From an uncultured Bacteroidales bacterium (GTDB lineage Bacteria; Bacteroidota; Bacteroidia; Bacteroidales; Paludibacteraceae): a stretch of DNA of 34,519 nt. Under the pieces are notes generated by a model, which was given only the letters and a program-made list of their open reading frames with translations, did no database searches and was not told the origin of the DNA. The DNA is taken from positions 1 through 34,519 of the forward strand of contig CAMJJT010000023.1 in the NCBI GenBank assembly GCA_946406195.1. The letters run 5' to 3'. The translations under genes were made by a program, and so were the position numbers. Below are positions 1 through 7,782 of the stretch, one piece after another. Numbering within the stretch: position 1 is the stretch's first letter; each line of letters opens with the position of its first letter.

Positions 1-60
1 ACATTACACATTACACATTACACATTACACATTACACATTACACATTACACATTACACAT
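1..60. repeat. Heptamer tandem repeat (acattac, about 8.6 copies)
   Basis: A perfect 7-bp unit fills the first 60 bases and probably starts before the window. It ends exactly at the stop codon of the topoisomerase gene, so on the transcribed strand it is the start of that gene's 3' untranslated region. It is the longest and cleanest of the heptamer arrays in this window. Confidence 0.95.
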
Positions 61-2013
61 CTAAAACGCCTCTGCGTAATTACATCCTTCCCTCCATCGC
101 GAGCACCCATATCGTGTATTCCCGCGAATAATCAACCCCTGCCGGCATACCGGACACAGCATCCCTGCCTTATTGCTCTTCACATCCCTTACAACTCCGC
201 TGGTCATCTCCTTCAATTCCGACAGGAAATCCTGCGCCTTATATTCGCCTCTTTCTATCTCGCGCAGTTTTTTCTCCCATAGACCTGTCAATTCGGCGGA
301 CTTCAACAGCGGTGAGATAATCAAATGAATCAGATTGATACCCGTCTCCGTCGCCCTTAGACTCTTTCCCTGTTTCACGATATACTTACGCTGATAGAGT
401 TTCTCAATGATAGCCGCACGCGTAGAAGGTCTTCCTATACCATTCTCCTTCATCGCCTCGCGCAACTCATCGTTATCTACCGTCTTGCCTGCCGTCTCCA
501 TCGCCCTCAGCAACGTCGCCTCCGTGTAATACTTCGGCGGAGTGGTCGTCTTCTCCTTGAGCACCGGCTCATGCGCACCGCTCTCACCCTTCATAAACGC
601 CGGTAAAGACTTGGCGACATCATTAAGCGAAGCGTCACCATTCTCATCATTGAGTTCGCTCTGCGAACGATCATTCTCAAACACTGCTCTCCATCCCGGC
701 TTCAGCACCTCTCTACCCGTCACTTTGAAATCGATCTCACCTGCCTTCGCCATCACGGTTGTGTTACTCACTTCACAATCCGGATAAAAAACAGCAATGA
801 AATGCAGTGCCACCAAGTCATACACTTTCTTCTCATCCGCCGTCAACCCCTCCGGGCGCTGACCCGTCGGGATAATGGCATGGTGATCCGTCACTTTCTT
901 GTTGTCAAACACCTTCTTCGACTTCGGTAACGAACCTGCACCTTTCTTTCCGTCTGCTTTGAGACCCAACAGCGCTGTTATCTGCGGGTAAAAATCCTTA
1001 ATGCCTGCTAAGGTATTCGGCACTTTTGGGTATATATCATCGCTCAGATACGTCGTATCCACACGCGGATATGTCGTCACCCGTTTCTCGTATAGCGATT
1101 GGATCAACTGCAATGTCTGCTCCGCCGAGAACGAATATTTCTTATTACAATCTACCTGCAACGACGTCAAGTCATACAGCTTCGGCGCGTACTCCATCCC
1201 TTTTTTCTTCTCCACACTCGTGATTGTCAGCGGTTCATCTTTGATACTGTCCACCAGTGCCAGCCCTTGTTCCTCACTCGTAATGGCATATTCGCCTTCC
1301 TCCACCGGCAACTGCGCAGAGAATAATGTATCGCGGTAATTCGTCTTCAACTCCCAATAGGTCTTCGGCACAAAATGCTCAATCTCCGCCTGTCTCTTAA
1401 CCACCAGCGCCAAGGTCGGCGTCTGCACGCGACCTACGGACAGCACCTGTCGCTCGCGCCCGCGTCCCTGCGCGTACCTTATAGTATACGCGCGCGTGGC
1501 GTTCATGCCTAATAACCAATCTCCTATCGCGCGCATCATACCCGCCTCATATAAATGCTGATATTCCGATTGGTCTTTCAGACTCTGAAAACCTTCGCGG
1601 ATAGCTTCTTCAGTCAACGAACTGACCCATAACCGCTTCACCGGACACTTACATCCCGCCTGTTGATACACCCATCGTTGAATCAACTCTCCCTCTTGTC
1701 CGGCATCACCGCAGTTAATCACCTCGTCCGCCTGTTCGATCAGGCTCTTGATCACATTGAATTGTTTGTGTACCCCTTCATCGCCATGCACTTTGATGGC
1801 AAACCGAGCGGGAATCATCGGCAGCGAACTCAGATTCCAACCTTTCCACTGTTCAGTATATTCCTGAGGGTCCAGCAGTGCACACAGATGCCCGAAGGTC
1901 CAGGTCACTTGGTACCCGTTCCCCTCAAAATATCCGTTCTTGCGCTGGTTTGCTCCCAGCACTCTGGCGATGTACTCACCCACCGACGGCTTCTCTGCTA
2001 CACAAACGATCAT
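61..2013 (-). CDS. topB: DNA topoisomerase III (type IA)
   Basis: Type IA topoisomerase that cuts one DNA strand through a 5'-phosphotyrosine and resolves precatenanes and recombination intermediates. The 650 residues match the length of E. coli TopB (about 650). Seen: N-terminal TOPRIM domain with AEKPSVGEYIARVLGA and the acidic GDAGQEGELIQR motif; SVGRVQTPTLALV; the catalytic tyrosine in TTYPRVDT near residue 314; GRPSTRAAIIEKLY further on; and one C-terminal zinc-ribbon-like unit (CPVC, then two more Cys) in the last 30 residues. The ATG start is followed at once by the TOPRIM strand, as expected. It is the last gene of a minus-strand series (wza, wzc, four-helix protein). I see no -7/-33 promoter in the 57 bases upstream, which hold a degenerate heptamer array, so co-transcription is likely. 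The gene ends directly against the acattac array. Confidence 0.97.
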   Translation of the reverse strand: MIVCVAEKPSVGEYIARVLGANQRKNGYFEGNGYQVTWTFGHLCALLDPQEYTEQWKGWNLSSLPMIPARFAIKVHGDEGVHKQFNVIKSLIEQADEVINCGDAGQEGELIQRWVYQQAGCKCPVKRLWVSSLTEEAIREGFQSLKDQSEYQHLYEAGMMRAIGDWLLGMNATRAYTIRYAQGRGRERQVLSVGRVQTPTLALVVKRQAEIEHFVPKTYWELKTNYRDTLFSAQLPVEEGEYAITSEEQGLALVDSIKDEPLTITSVEKKKGMEYAPKLYDLTSLQVDCNKKYSFSAEQTLQLIQSLYEKRVTTYPRVDTTYLSDDIYPKVPNTLAGIKDFYPQITALLGLKADGKKGAGSLPKSKKVFDNKKVTDHHAIIPTGQRPEGLTADEKKVYDLVALHFIAVFYPDCEVSNTTVMAKAGEIDFKVTGREVLKPGWRAVFENDRSQSELNDENGDASLNDVAKSLPAFMKGESGAHEPVLKEKTTTPPKYYTEATLLRAMETAGKTVDNDELREAMKENGIGRPSTRAAIIEKLYQRKYIVKQGKSLRATETGINLIHLIISPLLKSAELTGLWEKKLREIERGEYKAQDFLSELKEMTSGVVRDVKSNKAGMLCPVCRQGLIIRGNTRYGCSRWREGCNYAEAF

Positions 2014-2023
2014 TTCTTATTGA

Positions 2024-2052
2024 CGATTTACAGATTTACGATTTACGATTTA
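2024..2052. repeat. Heptamer repeat (cgattta, 4 copies, one with an extra base)
   Basis: Four near-identical units lie between topB and the four-helix-bundle gene, immediately 5' of the topB start codon. A fifth related fragment (ttacgattgac) forms the last codons and stop of the four-helix gene at 2071-2081, so repeat-like sequence appears to supply coding sequence there. Confidence 0.8.
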
Positions 2053-2070
2053 TTAACGAGATATTTTAAT

Positions 2071-2445
2071 TTACGATTGACGTTCTTGTGCCTCAATTGT
2101 TTGCTTGATTGTTAAAATAGAGCGTGCTACAATTCTCCTCAGTTCCACACTCTCATCATATAAATCCCGAACTTGTGGAGTCGAAAGAAGTTCAGCATCC
2201 ATTATAATGCTCAACCAATGCGCAGTTTCATCTATTTCCTCCTCTACCATTTTTAACTTATTAAGAAAATCCTTATTGGACTTTGCCAAACAAGCTGCTC
2301 TATAATTGGCGGCAGGAGATGTTCCCGAACGAACAATTTGCTTTGCTATAGCATTCCCTGCAATATTATTAGGCATTGCATTGACAAGTTTAATAATTTT
2401 AATGGAGAATTTTCTAAATCTCTCCTTCAGTTCTTCAGTAGTCAT
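2071..2445 (-). CDS. Four-helix-bundle protein (S23 / 23S rRNA intervening-sequence family)
   Basis: A 124-residue, mostly helical, charged protein of the family often annotated as four helix bundle protein. Members were first seen in intervening sequences of spirochaete 23S rRNA, and free-standing copies are common in Bacteroidota. Family features seen: an N-terminal helix with FRKFSIKIIKLVNAMP, the central AKQIVRSGTSPAANYRAAC stretch, then KMVEEEIDETAHWL and a long C-terminal helix. No catalytic motif is visible; the family is thought to form pentamers and may bind nucleic acid, but its role is unknown. The gene lies between wzc and topB, with degenerate heptamer repeats on both sides. Together with its functional mismatch to its neighbours, this suggests it arrived as a small cassette (inference). 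Family assignment is firm; function is not. Confidence 0.85.
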   Translation of the reverse strand: MTTEELKERFRKFSIKIIKLVNAMPNNIAGNAIAKQIVRSGTSPAANYRAACLAKSNKDFLNKLKMVEEEIDETAHWLSIIMDAELLSTPQVRDLYDESVELRRIVARSILTIKQTIEAQERQS

Positions 2446-2477
2446 AAATTGTCAATCAACAATTATTTATATTCATT

Positions 2478-2534
2478 CGTCAATTTCATTCAATCGTCAA
2501 TCAATCGTACCTCGTCAATCGTCAAATCGTCAAT
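2478..2534. repeat. Degenerate heptamer repeat (cgtcaat and variants)
   Basis: Repeated cgtcaat and caatcgt words, clean at 2513-2534 and more degenerate from 2478. They fill the gap between the wzc stop codon (2540-2542) and the next gene. On the transcribed strand the array starts 5 nt after the stop codon. Confidence 0.75.
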
Positions 2535-2537
2535 TAA

Positions 2538-2554
2538 GCTCAGCTTTGCTGAGC
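2538..2554 (-). other. Perfect 7-bp hairpin across the wzc stop codon
   Basis: gctcagc and gctgagc are exact reverse complements separated by ttt and include the last codons and stop of wzc. There is no T tract after it on the minus strand, so it is a poor terminator candidate. It could stabilise an RNA end or slow ribosomes. Confidence 0.4.
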
Positions 2555-4819
2555 GCCATATCCATACCCTGCCTTCAGCCCCTTGACACCATTCAGCACA
2601 CCGGCCACATTATGCATCTTCTTCTGCTCCACCACGCCGTTGATGTACTCAATCATCTCCGTCTGCGTATATTTATAGCGGCTCACAAAGATCGTCATGT
2701 CCGCAACACGGTCCAGCAGATACGTATCGCTCACCATCGCTACCGGCGCCGTATCAACGATGATATAGTCGTACCGCTTGCGCAGCTCCGCAAACAGCGT
2801 CTCCACACGCTCAGTCTGCAGCAATTCTGCCGGATTAGGAGGTATCGTTCCGCAAGGAATAATATCCAAATTTTTATGTTCACCGCTCGGAACGATAATA
2901 TCGTCAATCGCCGCACTCGGTTCGGCAAGATAATCAGTCAAATGTCCTTTTTGCGGGAGGTTAAAATACACCGCTAACATCGGTTTGCGGATATCCAATC
3001 CCACCAACACCACTTTCTTTCCTAAGATAGCCAGCGACAGCGCTATATTGCTCGACACGTACGACTTACCCTCGCCGTTGACGCAACTCGTCACTAAGAT
3101 CACCGGACTCTTTGCCTCAGCGGGCAACATGAACCGAAGGTTCGTTCGCATCAACCGGAACAGTTCCGCCGAAACAGTGCTCTCGCCCTCATGAATTGCG
3201 ATATGTGCATTGCGCGAGTTCTGGACCAACTGCCCCAGTACCGGTGCATGAAGTGCCCGTTCGTACTCTTTCGTGTCATCGATGGTGTCGTTAAACAGCA
3301 TATAAACGTACAGCAAACCTCCCGGAAAAAGCAGACCTAAAATAATGCATATGAACAGCAGTTTGATTAGCTTCGGGCTCTGACTCCGCACGTCGTATTG
3401 CGGCATATCCAGTATTTTTGCCGGCTCTGCCGTCGCCGCTAACATCAACGCATTCTCCTCGCGTTTCTCGTATAGATAGATATACAACTGCTCGCGGATC
3501 TTCTGCTGACGAACCACGCGGATATATTCGCGTTGCTGCTCCGGCGCGTCTTGTAACTTCCGGTTGAATTTCGTATCTTGTGCCTGCAGGTTCCGCTGAC
3601 GGATCTTCAGGCTTTCCCTAACGGAAGCAATCGTTGCGATGATATTCTGACGGATCGTAGCCAACTGCATATCCATCTGCTCGATGACGGGGTTGTCCTC
3701 CGTCGCCGTGCGTTGAATTCGCATCTTGCGCAACTGTAGCGCGTTATACTCGCTCATACCGCTGGATAGCGAACCGTCCGTCACACCTATGTTCGCAGGA
3801 ATCAGATTATCTCGCTTCGTCTCATCGCGCAGAAACTCGTCGATATAATCCACCAGACTCAGCTGCGTCTCTATCTCCGCCATCGCGCGTTGCTCCACGG
3901 TACTCTCGTGCAGCACCAACTGCGCCTGAGCATTCAGATCGGCGATGTTATTCTTCTCTTTATATTCCGACACAGCCTCTTCCGCCTCGCTCAACTCTTT
4001 TGTGATGATGTTCAACCGATCCTCGATGAACGATGCCGTGTTGGTCGCAATCATGTTTTTATCTACGATCGCATTCAGGTTATACTGCTCTATCATCTGC
4101 AGCAACAATGCCTCGTCGCGTTCACGCACCGGAGAAGTGGTCGTTATCCGGATGACGTTCGATTCTTTCTTGTGCTGCGAGACATGTATATCCTTCTGAT
4201 AACCGGCAACCACCAACTGTTTGCGGGCATGGAACACACGATAAGTCGTATCAGGGCTCAACGGACGGTTGGCATGAATACGGATTGTACCGGCTGCCGT
4301 CTCTATCGGCTCATCCAAACTCTCCACGCGCACGGACGACCGATAAAAAAGCCCCATCTTCGTCTTCACTTTGTATCCTTTGCGGGTCTTTTTCACTTTC
4401 ACCGAGAATGATTTCCGAGCCCCATCTTCGTTCAGCGCGATATAATCGATTGTCAACGCGGGGTGACGGAACTCACCTTCCCATCGCAAACCGCCTCGCT
4501 TGGCATGGGCATCCCATAAGTCCAACGCATCGATTGCTTGGTACAGCAAACCGCGGGACTCAAGAACCACCACCTCATCTTCCGCAGCCTGATTACCCGT
4601 CAACCCCAACAACGACAAACTCGCCATAGGGTTCGAATCGAGATCTTTCTTGCGTAACATGATACTCGTGTCCGTTGTCCACCTCGGCGCTTTCCGCAGG
4701 TAATATGCCACGCCTAACAGCAGGCATACACCCACCCCGATCGCAAACCACCACCAGTGCTCCAATACAACGCGCACTATCTTGCGGATATCTATTTCAT
4801 TCTGATTATTATTCACCAT
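2540..4819 (-). CDS. wzc: Wzc-like polysaccharide co-polymerase / tyrosine autokinase (BY-kinase)
   Basis: Inner-membrane protein that controls chain length and export of capsular or exopolysaccharide, with a cytoplasmic tyrosine-kinase domain. Seen in order: Wzz-type N-terminus with a first membrane helix after EHWWWFAIGVGVCLLLGVAYY; a long coiled-coil-rich periplasmic region; a second helix (LLFICIILGLLFPGGLLYVY); then the kinase with Walker A SCVNGEGKSYVSSN (about residue 583), Walker A' VVLVGLDIRKP and Walker B YDYIIVDTAP (about 686). The C-terminal tail is short, with only two tyrosines (GYGYG), a poor version of the usual tyrosine cluster. The chosen ATG at 4819 gives 759 residues; a TTG at 4831 lies inside the upstream heptamer array and is less likely. 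It follows the wza-like gene by about 40 bp. No glycosyltransferase cluster adjoins, so the polysaccharide is unknown. Confidence 0.93.
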   Translation of the reverse strand: MVNNNQNEIDIRKIVRVVLEHWWWFAIGVGVCLLLGVAYYLRKAPRWTTDTSIMLRKKDLDSNPMASLSLLGLTGNQAAEDEVVVLESRGLLYQAIDALDLWDAHAKRGGLRWEGEFRHPALTIDYIALNEDGARKSFSVKVKKTRKGYKVKTKMGLFYRSSVRVESLDEPIETAAGTIRIHANRPLSPDTTYRVFHARKQLVVAGYQKDIHVSQHKKESNVIRITTTSPVRERDEALLLQMIEQYNLNAIVDKNMIATNTASFIEDRLNIITKELSEAEEAVSEYKEKNNIADLNAQAQLVLHESTVEQRAMAEIETQLSLVDYIDEFLRDETKRDNLIPANIGVTDGSLSSGMSEYNALQLRKMRIQRTATEDNPVIEQMDMQLATIRQNIIATIASVRESLKIRQRNLQAQDTKFNRKLQDAPEQQREYIRVVRQQKIREQLYIYLYEKREENALMLAATAEPAKILDMPQYDVRSQSPKLIKLLFICIILGLLFPGGLLYVYMLFNDTIDDTKEYERALHAPVLGQLVQNSRNAHIAIHEGESTVSAELFRLMRTNLRFMLPAEAKSPVILVTSCVNGEGKSYVSSNIALSLAILGKKVVLVGLDIRKPMLAVYFNLPQKGHLTDYLAEPSAAIDDIIVPSGEHKNLDIIPCGTIPPNPAELLQTERVETLFAELRKRYDYIIVDTAPVAMVSDTYLLDRVADMTIFVSRYKYTQTEMIEYINGVVEQKKMHNVAGVLNGVKGLKAGYGYGAQQS

Positions 4820-4828
4820 TTCAACTAT

Positions 4829-4861
4829 CAATTGTCAATTCTCAATTCTCAATTCTCAATT
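4829..4861. repeat. Heptamer repeat (caattct, about 4.7 copies)
   Basis: Units caattgt, then three caattct, then a partial unit. On the transcribed strand the array begins inside the wza stop codon (4860-4862) and fills nearly the whole gap to the wzc start codon. Confidence 0.92.
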
Positions 4862-5651
4862 ACTTCAACACCGTCACTATCACCGTTGCAGCGCTAAGCG
4901 CCGTGGACACGATGCTCAACCATAATCCGGTACTCGCGCTGGTCACCGCACGTACCTTGTTCGGCGACACATAAATCACATCGTTCTGCTGCAGATAATA
5001 GAACGGAGAAGTGTATAAATCCGCACTCCTGAGACTCAAGCGCGCCACTTCCAGTTTGCCATCCACCTCACGTGTCACCAGCACATTGTCACGGCGACCG
5101 TAAGGCGTCAGATCGCCGGCGCTGGCAAGCGCATCCAAGATCGTCAGCCGCCCTTGTGGAATAGGTACCTGACCAGGTCTGTTCACCTCGCCCAACACCG
5201 TCACTTTCGTGCCTATAAAATTAACCTGAACCATCGGGTTCATCACCTGCTGCGCCAAAAGTGACTTGATTTTCTCCTCCGCCTCCGGGCGTTTCAAACC
5301 CTCCAAATGAATCTTACCCAACACCGGAAAATTGACATCTCCTGCCTCATCCACTAAATAGTATTGTATCATCGGAGTGGTCTGCACTTGCGCCGAACCC
5401 GGATTAGCAAAAGTCATCGTCGGCAGATTATAGGGCGCCACCGCCTCTTGATCCAATGCCGACACGAAAATCGTCAACGCATCGCCCCTTCGGATAGTCA
5501 ACTCGCTCTGTGCCTTGAAATGCGCATTGATAGAATCCATCGCCGATGGAGTCACACCGGAAAGATATGTCATCTGCTTTTGCGTCACGCAACTCGTCGC
5601 GAACAACATCAGCAAACCCAGCGTCATAAAAGAAAAATAGTGTTTATACAT
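4860..5651 (-). CDS. wza: Wza-like polysaccharide export outer-membrane lipoprotein
   Basis: Outer-membrane export component working with the BY-kinase encoded next. The 263 residues are typical of short Bacteroidales members. Seen: lipoprotein signal MYKHYFSFMTLGLLMLFATSC with the lipid-attachment Cys at 21; a polysaccharide-export domain (about 45-135) including RRGDALTIFVSALD and FPVLGKIHLEGLKRPEAEEK; an SLBB-like domain (about 140-225) with VTVLGEVNRPGQVPIPQGRLTILDAL; and a C-terminal hydrophobic segment, LWLSIVSTALSAATVIVTVL, probably the membrane-spanning helix. The ATG lies about 20 nt downstream of the predicted transcription start from the promoter at 5677-5708. It is divergent from the AAA+ regulator gene. 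Confidence 0.93.
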   Translation of the reverse strand: MYKHYFSFMTLGLLMLFATSCVTQKQMTYLSGVTPSAMDSINAHFKAQSELTIRRGDALTIFVSALDQEAVAPYNLPTMTFANPGSAQVQTTPMIQYYLVDEAGDVNFPVLGKIHLEGLKRPEAEEKIKSLLAQQVMNPMVQVNFIGTKVTVLGEVNRPGQVPIPQGRLTILDALASAGDLTPYGRRDNVLVTREVDGKLEVARLSLRSADLYTSPFYYLQQNDVIYVSPNKVRAVTSASTGLWLSIVSTALSAATVIVTVLK

Positions 5652-5676
5652 TTTGCCTAAAATTCATAATTAGCGT

Positions 5677-5708
5677 GCAAAGATACATTATTTTTTTGAT
5701 ATACGCAA
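5677..5708 (-). promoter_or_regulatory. Bacteroidota-type promoter for the wza-wzc operon
   Basis: On the minus strand: TTGCGTATAT (-33 TTG at 5706-5708), exactly 20 nt, then TATCTTTGC (-7, 5677-5685). Immediately upstream of -33 lies an 11-nt alternating purine-pyrimidine tract (5709-5719), shared in character with both giant-gene promoters. Confidence 0.85.
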
Positions 5709-5763
5709 GCGCGCACGCGATTATTTATAGAAAAAGTGTCATTTTACCGCAAAAAATGCATTT

Positions 5764-5791
5764 CTTTCAACTTTCAACTTTCAACTTTCAA
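5764..5791. repeat. Heptamer repeat (ctttcaa, 4 copies) in the regulator promoter
   Basis: Four exact units end 10 bp before the -7 box of the AAA+ regulator gene and cover the place where a -33 TTG should be (5779-5781, which reads ttt). A change in unit number would move upstream sequence relative to the -7 box. Confidence 0.9.
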
Positions 5792-5801
5792 CTTTTATTT
5801 G

Positions 5802-5810
5802 TACCTTTGC
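5802..5810 (+). promoter_or_regulatory. -7 element for the AAA+ regulator gene
   Basis: TACCTTTGC in the standard position, about 22 nt before the ATG at 5832. There is no TTG 20 nt upstream because the heptamer array occupies that site, so this promoter is probably weaker or depends on an activator. Confidence 0.7.
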
Positions 5811-5831
5811 ATGACATTTTGTCAGGTTATT

Positions 5832-7010
5832 ATGACGCAACAGGAGTTATTGGCTATCAAGCAGCGTTTCGGCATTATTGGCCTCAGTCCGCTGCTCAAC
5901 AGGGATATTGAGATCGCCGTGCAGGTCGCTCGGACCGATCTCTCTGTGCTCATCACCGGAGAATCCGGTGTCGGTAAGGAGCATTTCCCGAAAATCATTC
6001 ACGCTTTTTCGGCGCGTAAACACGGCGCTTATTTTGCCGTCAACTGCGGCGCTATTCCCGAGGGCACTATCGATTCCGAACTCTTCGGACATGAGAAAGG
6101 TGCCTTCACGGACGCCAAATCCGAACACAAAGGCTATTTCGAGATAGCCGACGGCGGCACACTCTTCCTCGACGAAGTCGGTGAACTGCCCCTGCAAACT
6201 CAGGTGCGTCTCCTCCGTGTGCTCGAGACCGGAGAATACCTCCGAATGGGTTCCTCCACCGTCCGCAAAACGAACGTGCGCGTCGTCGCCGCTACCAACC
6301 TCAATATGCGGCAGGCTATCGAGGACGGACGATTCCGCGAGGACCTCTTCTATCGTCTCAACACCGTCGAGATTCGCGTGCCAGCACTGCGCGAACGAAA
6401 AGAGGATATACCTCTCCTCTTCCGTAAGTTCGCCATCGATTTCTGCAACCGGTACCAGATGCCGCCTCTCTCCCTCAACGAAGAGGCAACGCGGCTCCTC
6501 CAGAACTCCTACTGGCGCGGAAATATCCGCCAACTCAAGAACCTCGCAGAGCAGATAGCCGTCATCGAGCTGGACCACCAGATCAACGCCGACACTCTCC
6601 GCAAATACCTGCCAGCCGAAGAGAACCGGCAGGAGATAGTCCTCCGCAACCCCTCCCAACAAACTGGCAAGGACTACTCCCACGAGCTCGGGATCCTCTA
6701 TAACATGGTCATGCAGAACCGCAAAGAGTTGGAAGAGTTACGCCAGATGCTTCAGAACGGTCGAAATCACGAGATCACTAAATCACGAGATCTCGAAAAT
6801 CGCATTCCCGCTTCTATCGACATCGCCCCTTCGCGCGAGGCGGAAGAGATCCTTCCCATAGAAGAGGACTCTCTCCTCATTGAGGACGGTGAACGCGAAC
6901 GCATCAAACGGGCGCTCGAACTCTCCGGAGGTAACCGTAAGATCGCTGCCGAGAAAGTCGGTCTCTCCGAACGCACCCTCTACCGCAAAATCAAAGAATA
7001 TGGTCTCTAA
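5832..7010 (+). CDS. NtrC-family AAA+ enhancer-binding transcriptional regulator, no receiver domain
   Basis: About 392 residues with a central sigma-54-activator AAA+ domain and a C-terminal Fis-type helix-turn-helix. Seen: Walker A GESGVGKE (43-50), loop-1 motif GAFTDA (90-95) where the consensus is GAFTGA, Walker B LFLDEVGE (111-118), RFREDLFYRLN, WRGNIRQLKN, and a final HTH around KIAAEKVGLSERTLYRKIKE. There is no N-terminal receiver or sensor domain, so it is probably controlled by level or by a partner. The ATG at 5832 is chosen because an upstream in-frame ATG at 5811 would coincide with the expected transcription start. The lptE reading frame overlaps its stop codon, and it diverges from wza-wzc. 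Regulation of envelope genes is therefore plausible but unproven. I found no clear -24/-12 sigma-54 promoter in the window. Two 16-bp repeats lie in the linker before the HTH. Confidence 0.9.
   Translation: MTQQELLAIKQRFGIIGLSPLLNRDIEIAVQVARTDLSVLITGESGVGKEHFPKIIHAFSARKHGAYFAVNCGAIPEGTIDSELFGHEKGAFTDAKSEHKGYFEIADGGTLFLDEVGELPLQTQVRLLRVLETGEYLRMGSSTVRKTNVRVVAATNLNMRQAIEDGRFREDLFYRLNTVEIRVPALRERKEDIPLLFRKFAIDFCNRYQMPPLSLNEEATRLLQNSYWRGNIRQLKNLAEQIAVIELDHQINADTLRKYLPAEENRQEIVLRNPSQQTGKDYSHELGILYNMVMQNRKELEELRQMLQNGRNHEITKSRDLENRIPASIDIAPSREAEEILPIEEDSLLIEDGERERIKRALELSGGNRKIAAEKVGLSERTLYRKIKEYGL
6764..6795. repeat. 16-bp direct repeat inside the regulator gene (2 copies)
   Basis: aaatcacgagatcact followed by aaatcacgagatctcg, encoding part of the linker between the AAA+ domain and the HTH (around NHEITKSRDLEN). 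The unit length is not a multiple of three, so gain or loss of one copy would shift the frame and remove the DNA-binding domain. Confidence 0.75.
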
Positions 7011-7587
7011 TTCTAACAGCCCGAAGGGCAATCCAACAGCGCAGCGGTCCAACAGCGCAGCAATCCTACAGCGAAGCGGTCTAACAGCGCATTTATGCGC
7101 GGTCTGCTGCATGCTGCTCTGCTTGAGCAGCTGCAGTATTAGTTACAAAATGAACGGCGCGAACATCAACTATCAGACCACCCATTCTATCTCCATCGCC
7201 GATTTCCCCAACAACGCGCCGATGGTCAACCCTTCCCTCAGCAGCACCTTCACCGAAGCCCTCCGAGACCTCTATACGCGCCAAACACGCTTGCAGATCC
7301 TCCGTAAGAACGGAGACTTGGAGATAGAGGGCGAAATAGTCGGTTACGACATCTCCCAAGGAGCCATCAAACCGGATAGCTATGCTTCCGAAAGCAAACT
7401 TACTATCCGCATCACGGTCCATTTCACGAATAATGTCAACCCCGAGGAGTCTTTCGATCGCACTTATTCCGCGTACCAGACTTTCGATGCCAACCGTCTC
7501 CTTTCGGATGTGCAAGACGAACTCTGCGCTGCTATCATTGATGAAATCACCAATAATATCTACAATGACACGGTAGCACGATGGTAA
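7000..7587 (+). CDS. lptE: LptE-family LPS-assembly lipoprotein (Bacteroidota type)
   Basis: Outer-membrane lipoprotein predicted to plug and assemble the LptD LPS translocon. The mature part matches the Bacteroidota LptE family: MVNPSLSSTFTEALRDLYTR, LEIEGEIVGYDI, a central LTIRITVHFTN strand, EESFDRTYSAYQTFD and a C-terminal helical part ending NDTVARW. The ATG at 7000 overlaps the end of the regulator gene by 11 bp and gives 195 residues, with a lipobox LSSC at Cys45. The only later in-frame Met (7111) would leave no charged n-region. The leader before the hydrophobic core is therefore unusually long (about 30 residues) and is encoded mostly by 16-bp tandem repeats, so the true leader is uncertain. 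Context (regulator upstream, secG downstream) fits the usual Bacteroidales order. The stop codon begins a heptamer array. Confidence 0.85.
   Translation: MVSNSNSPKGNPTAQRSNSAAILQRSGLTAHLCAVCCMLLCLSSCSISYKMNGANINYQTTHSISIADFPNNAPMVNPSLSSTFTEALRDLYTRQTRLQILRKNGDLEIEGEIVGYDISQGAIKPDSYASESKLTIRITVHFTNNVNPEESFDRTYSAYQTFDANRLLSDVQDELCAAIIDEITNNIYNDTVARW
7032..7090. repeat. 16-bp tandem repeat (tccaacagcgcagcgg type, 3.7 copies) in the lptE leader
   Basis: Units at 7032-7047, 7048-7063, 7064-7079 and a partial unit at 7080-7090, with another degenerate copy before them. They encode the region between the start codon and the signal-peptide core of LptE. The same unit type (tctaacagcgaagcgg) recurs at 7683-7750 upstream of secG. 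Confidence 0.9.
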
Positions 7588-7619
7588 TTTTGAATTTTTA
7601 ATTTTGAATTTTTTATTTT
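7585..7619. repeat. Heptamer repeat (taatttt/gaatttt, 5 units)
   Basis: Alternating taatttt and gaatttt units, ending with a ttatttt variant. The first unit begins with the lptE stop codon TAA itself. Confidence 0.85.
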
Positions 7620-7632
7620 TAATTAGGAAAAT

Positions 7633-7664
7633 TTGCATATTCCAAATTTTTGTTGTACCTTTGC
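7633..7664 (+). promoter_or_regulatory. Bacteroidota-type promoter for secG
   Basis: TTGCATAT (-33 TTG at 7633-7635), 20 nt, then TACCTTTGC (7656-7664). The transcript would begin near 7670 and carry the repeat-rich leader at 7683-7750. Confidence 0.85.
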
Positions 7665-7682
7665 ACCCAAATTTGAAAAAAA

Positions 7683-7750
7683 TCTAACAGGTGAAGCCGA
7701 TCTAACAGCGAAGCGGTCTATCAGCGAAGCGGTCTAACAGGCGAAGCCGA
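7683..7750. repeat. 16/18-bp tandem repeat in the secG leader
   Basis: Units tctaacaggtgaagccga, tctaacagcgaagcgg, tctatcagcgaagcgg and tctaacaggcgaagccga, arranged 18-16-16-18. This is the same repeat family as in the lptE signal-peptide region 600 bp upstream. It lies between the secG promoter and start codon. Confidence 0.9.
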
Positions 7751-7782
7751 TCATTAGAAAATTTGTAAAATTTTATAATATT

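Noticed and set aside
1..60. CRISPR-like array
   Set aside because: The unit is a 7-bp continuous tandem repeat with no spacers, and no cas gene is in the window.
2538..2554. Intrinsic terminator after wzc
   Set aside because: The stem is perfect but no T tract follows on the transcribed strand, so it was kept only as a hairpin.
5847..6683. 278-codon minus-strand frame opposite the AAA+ regulator
   Set aside because: The plus strand encodes a full AAA+ domain with all motifs; the antisense frame is an acidic, Val-rich shadow.
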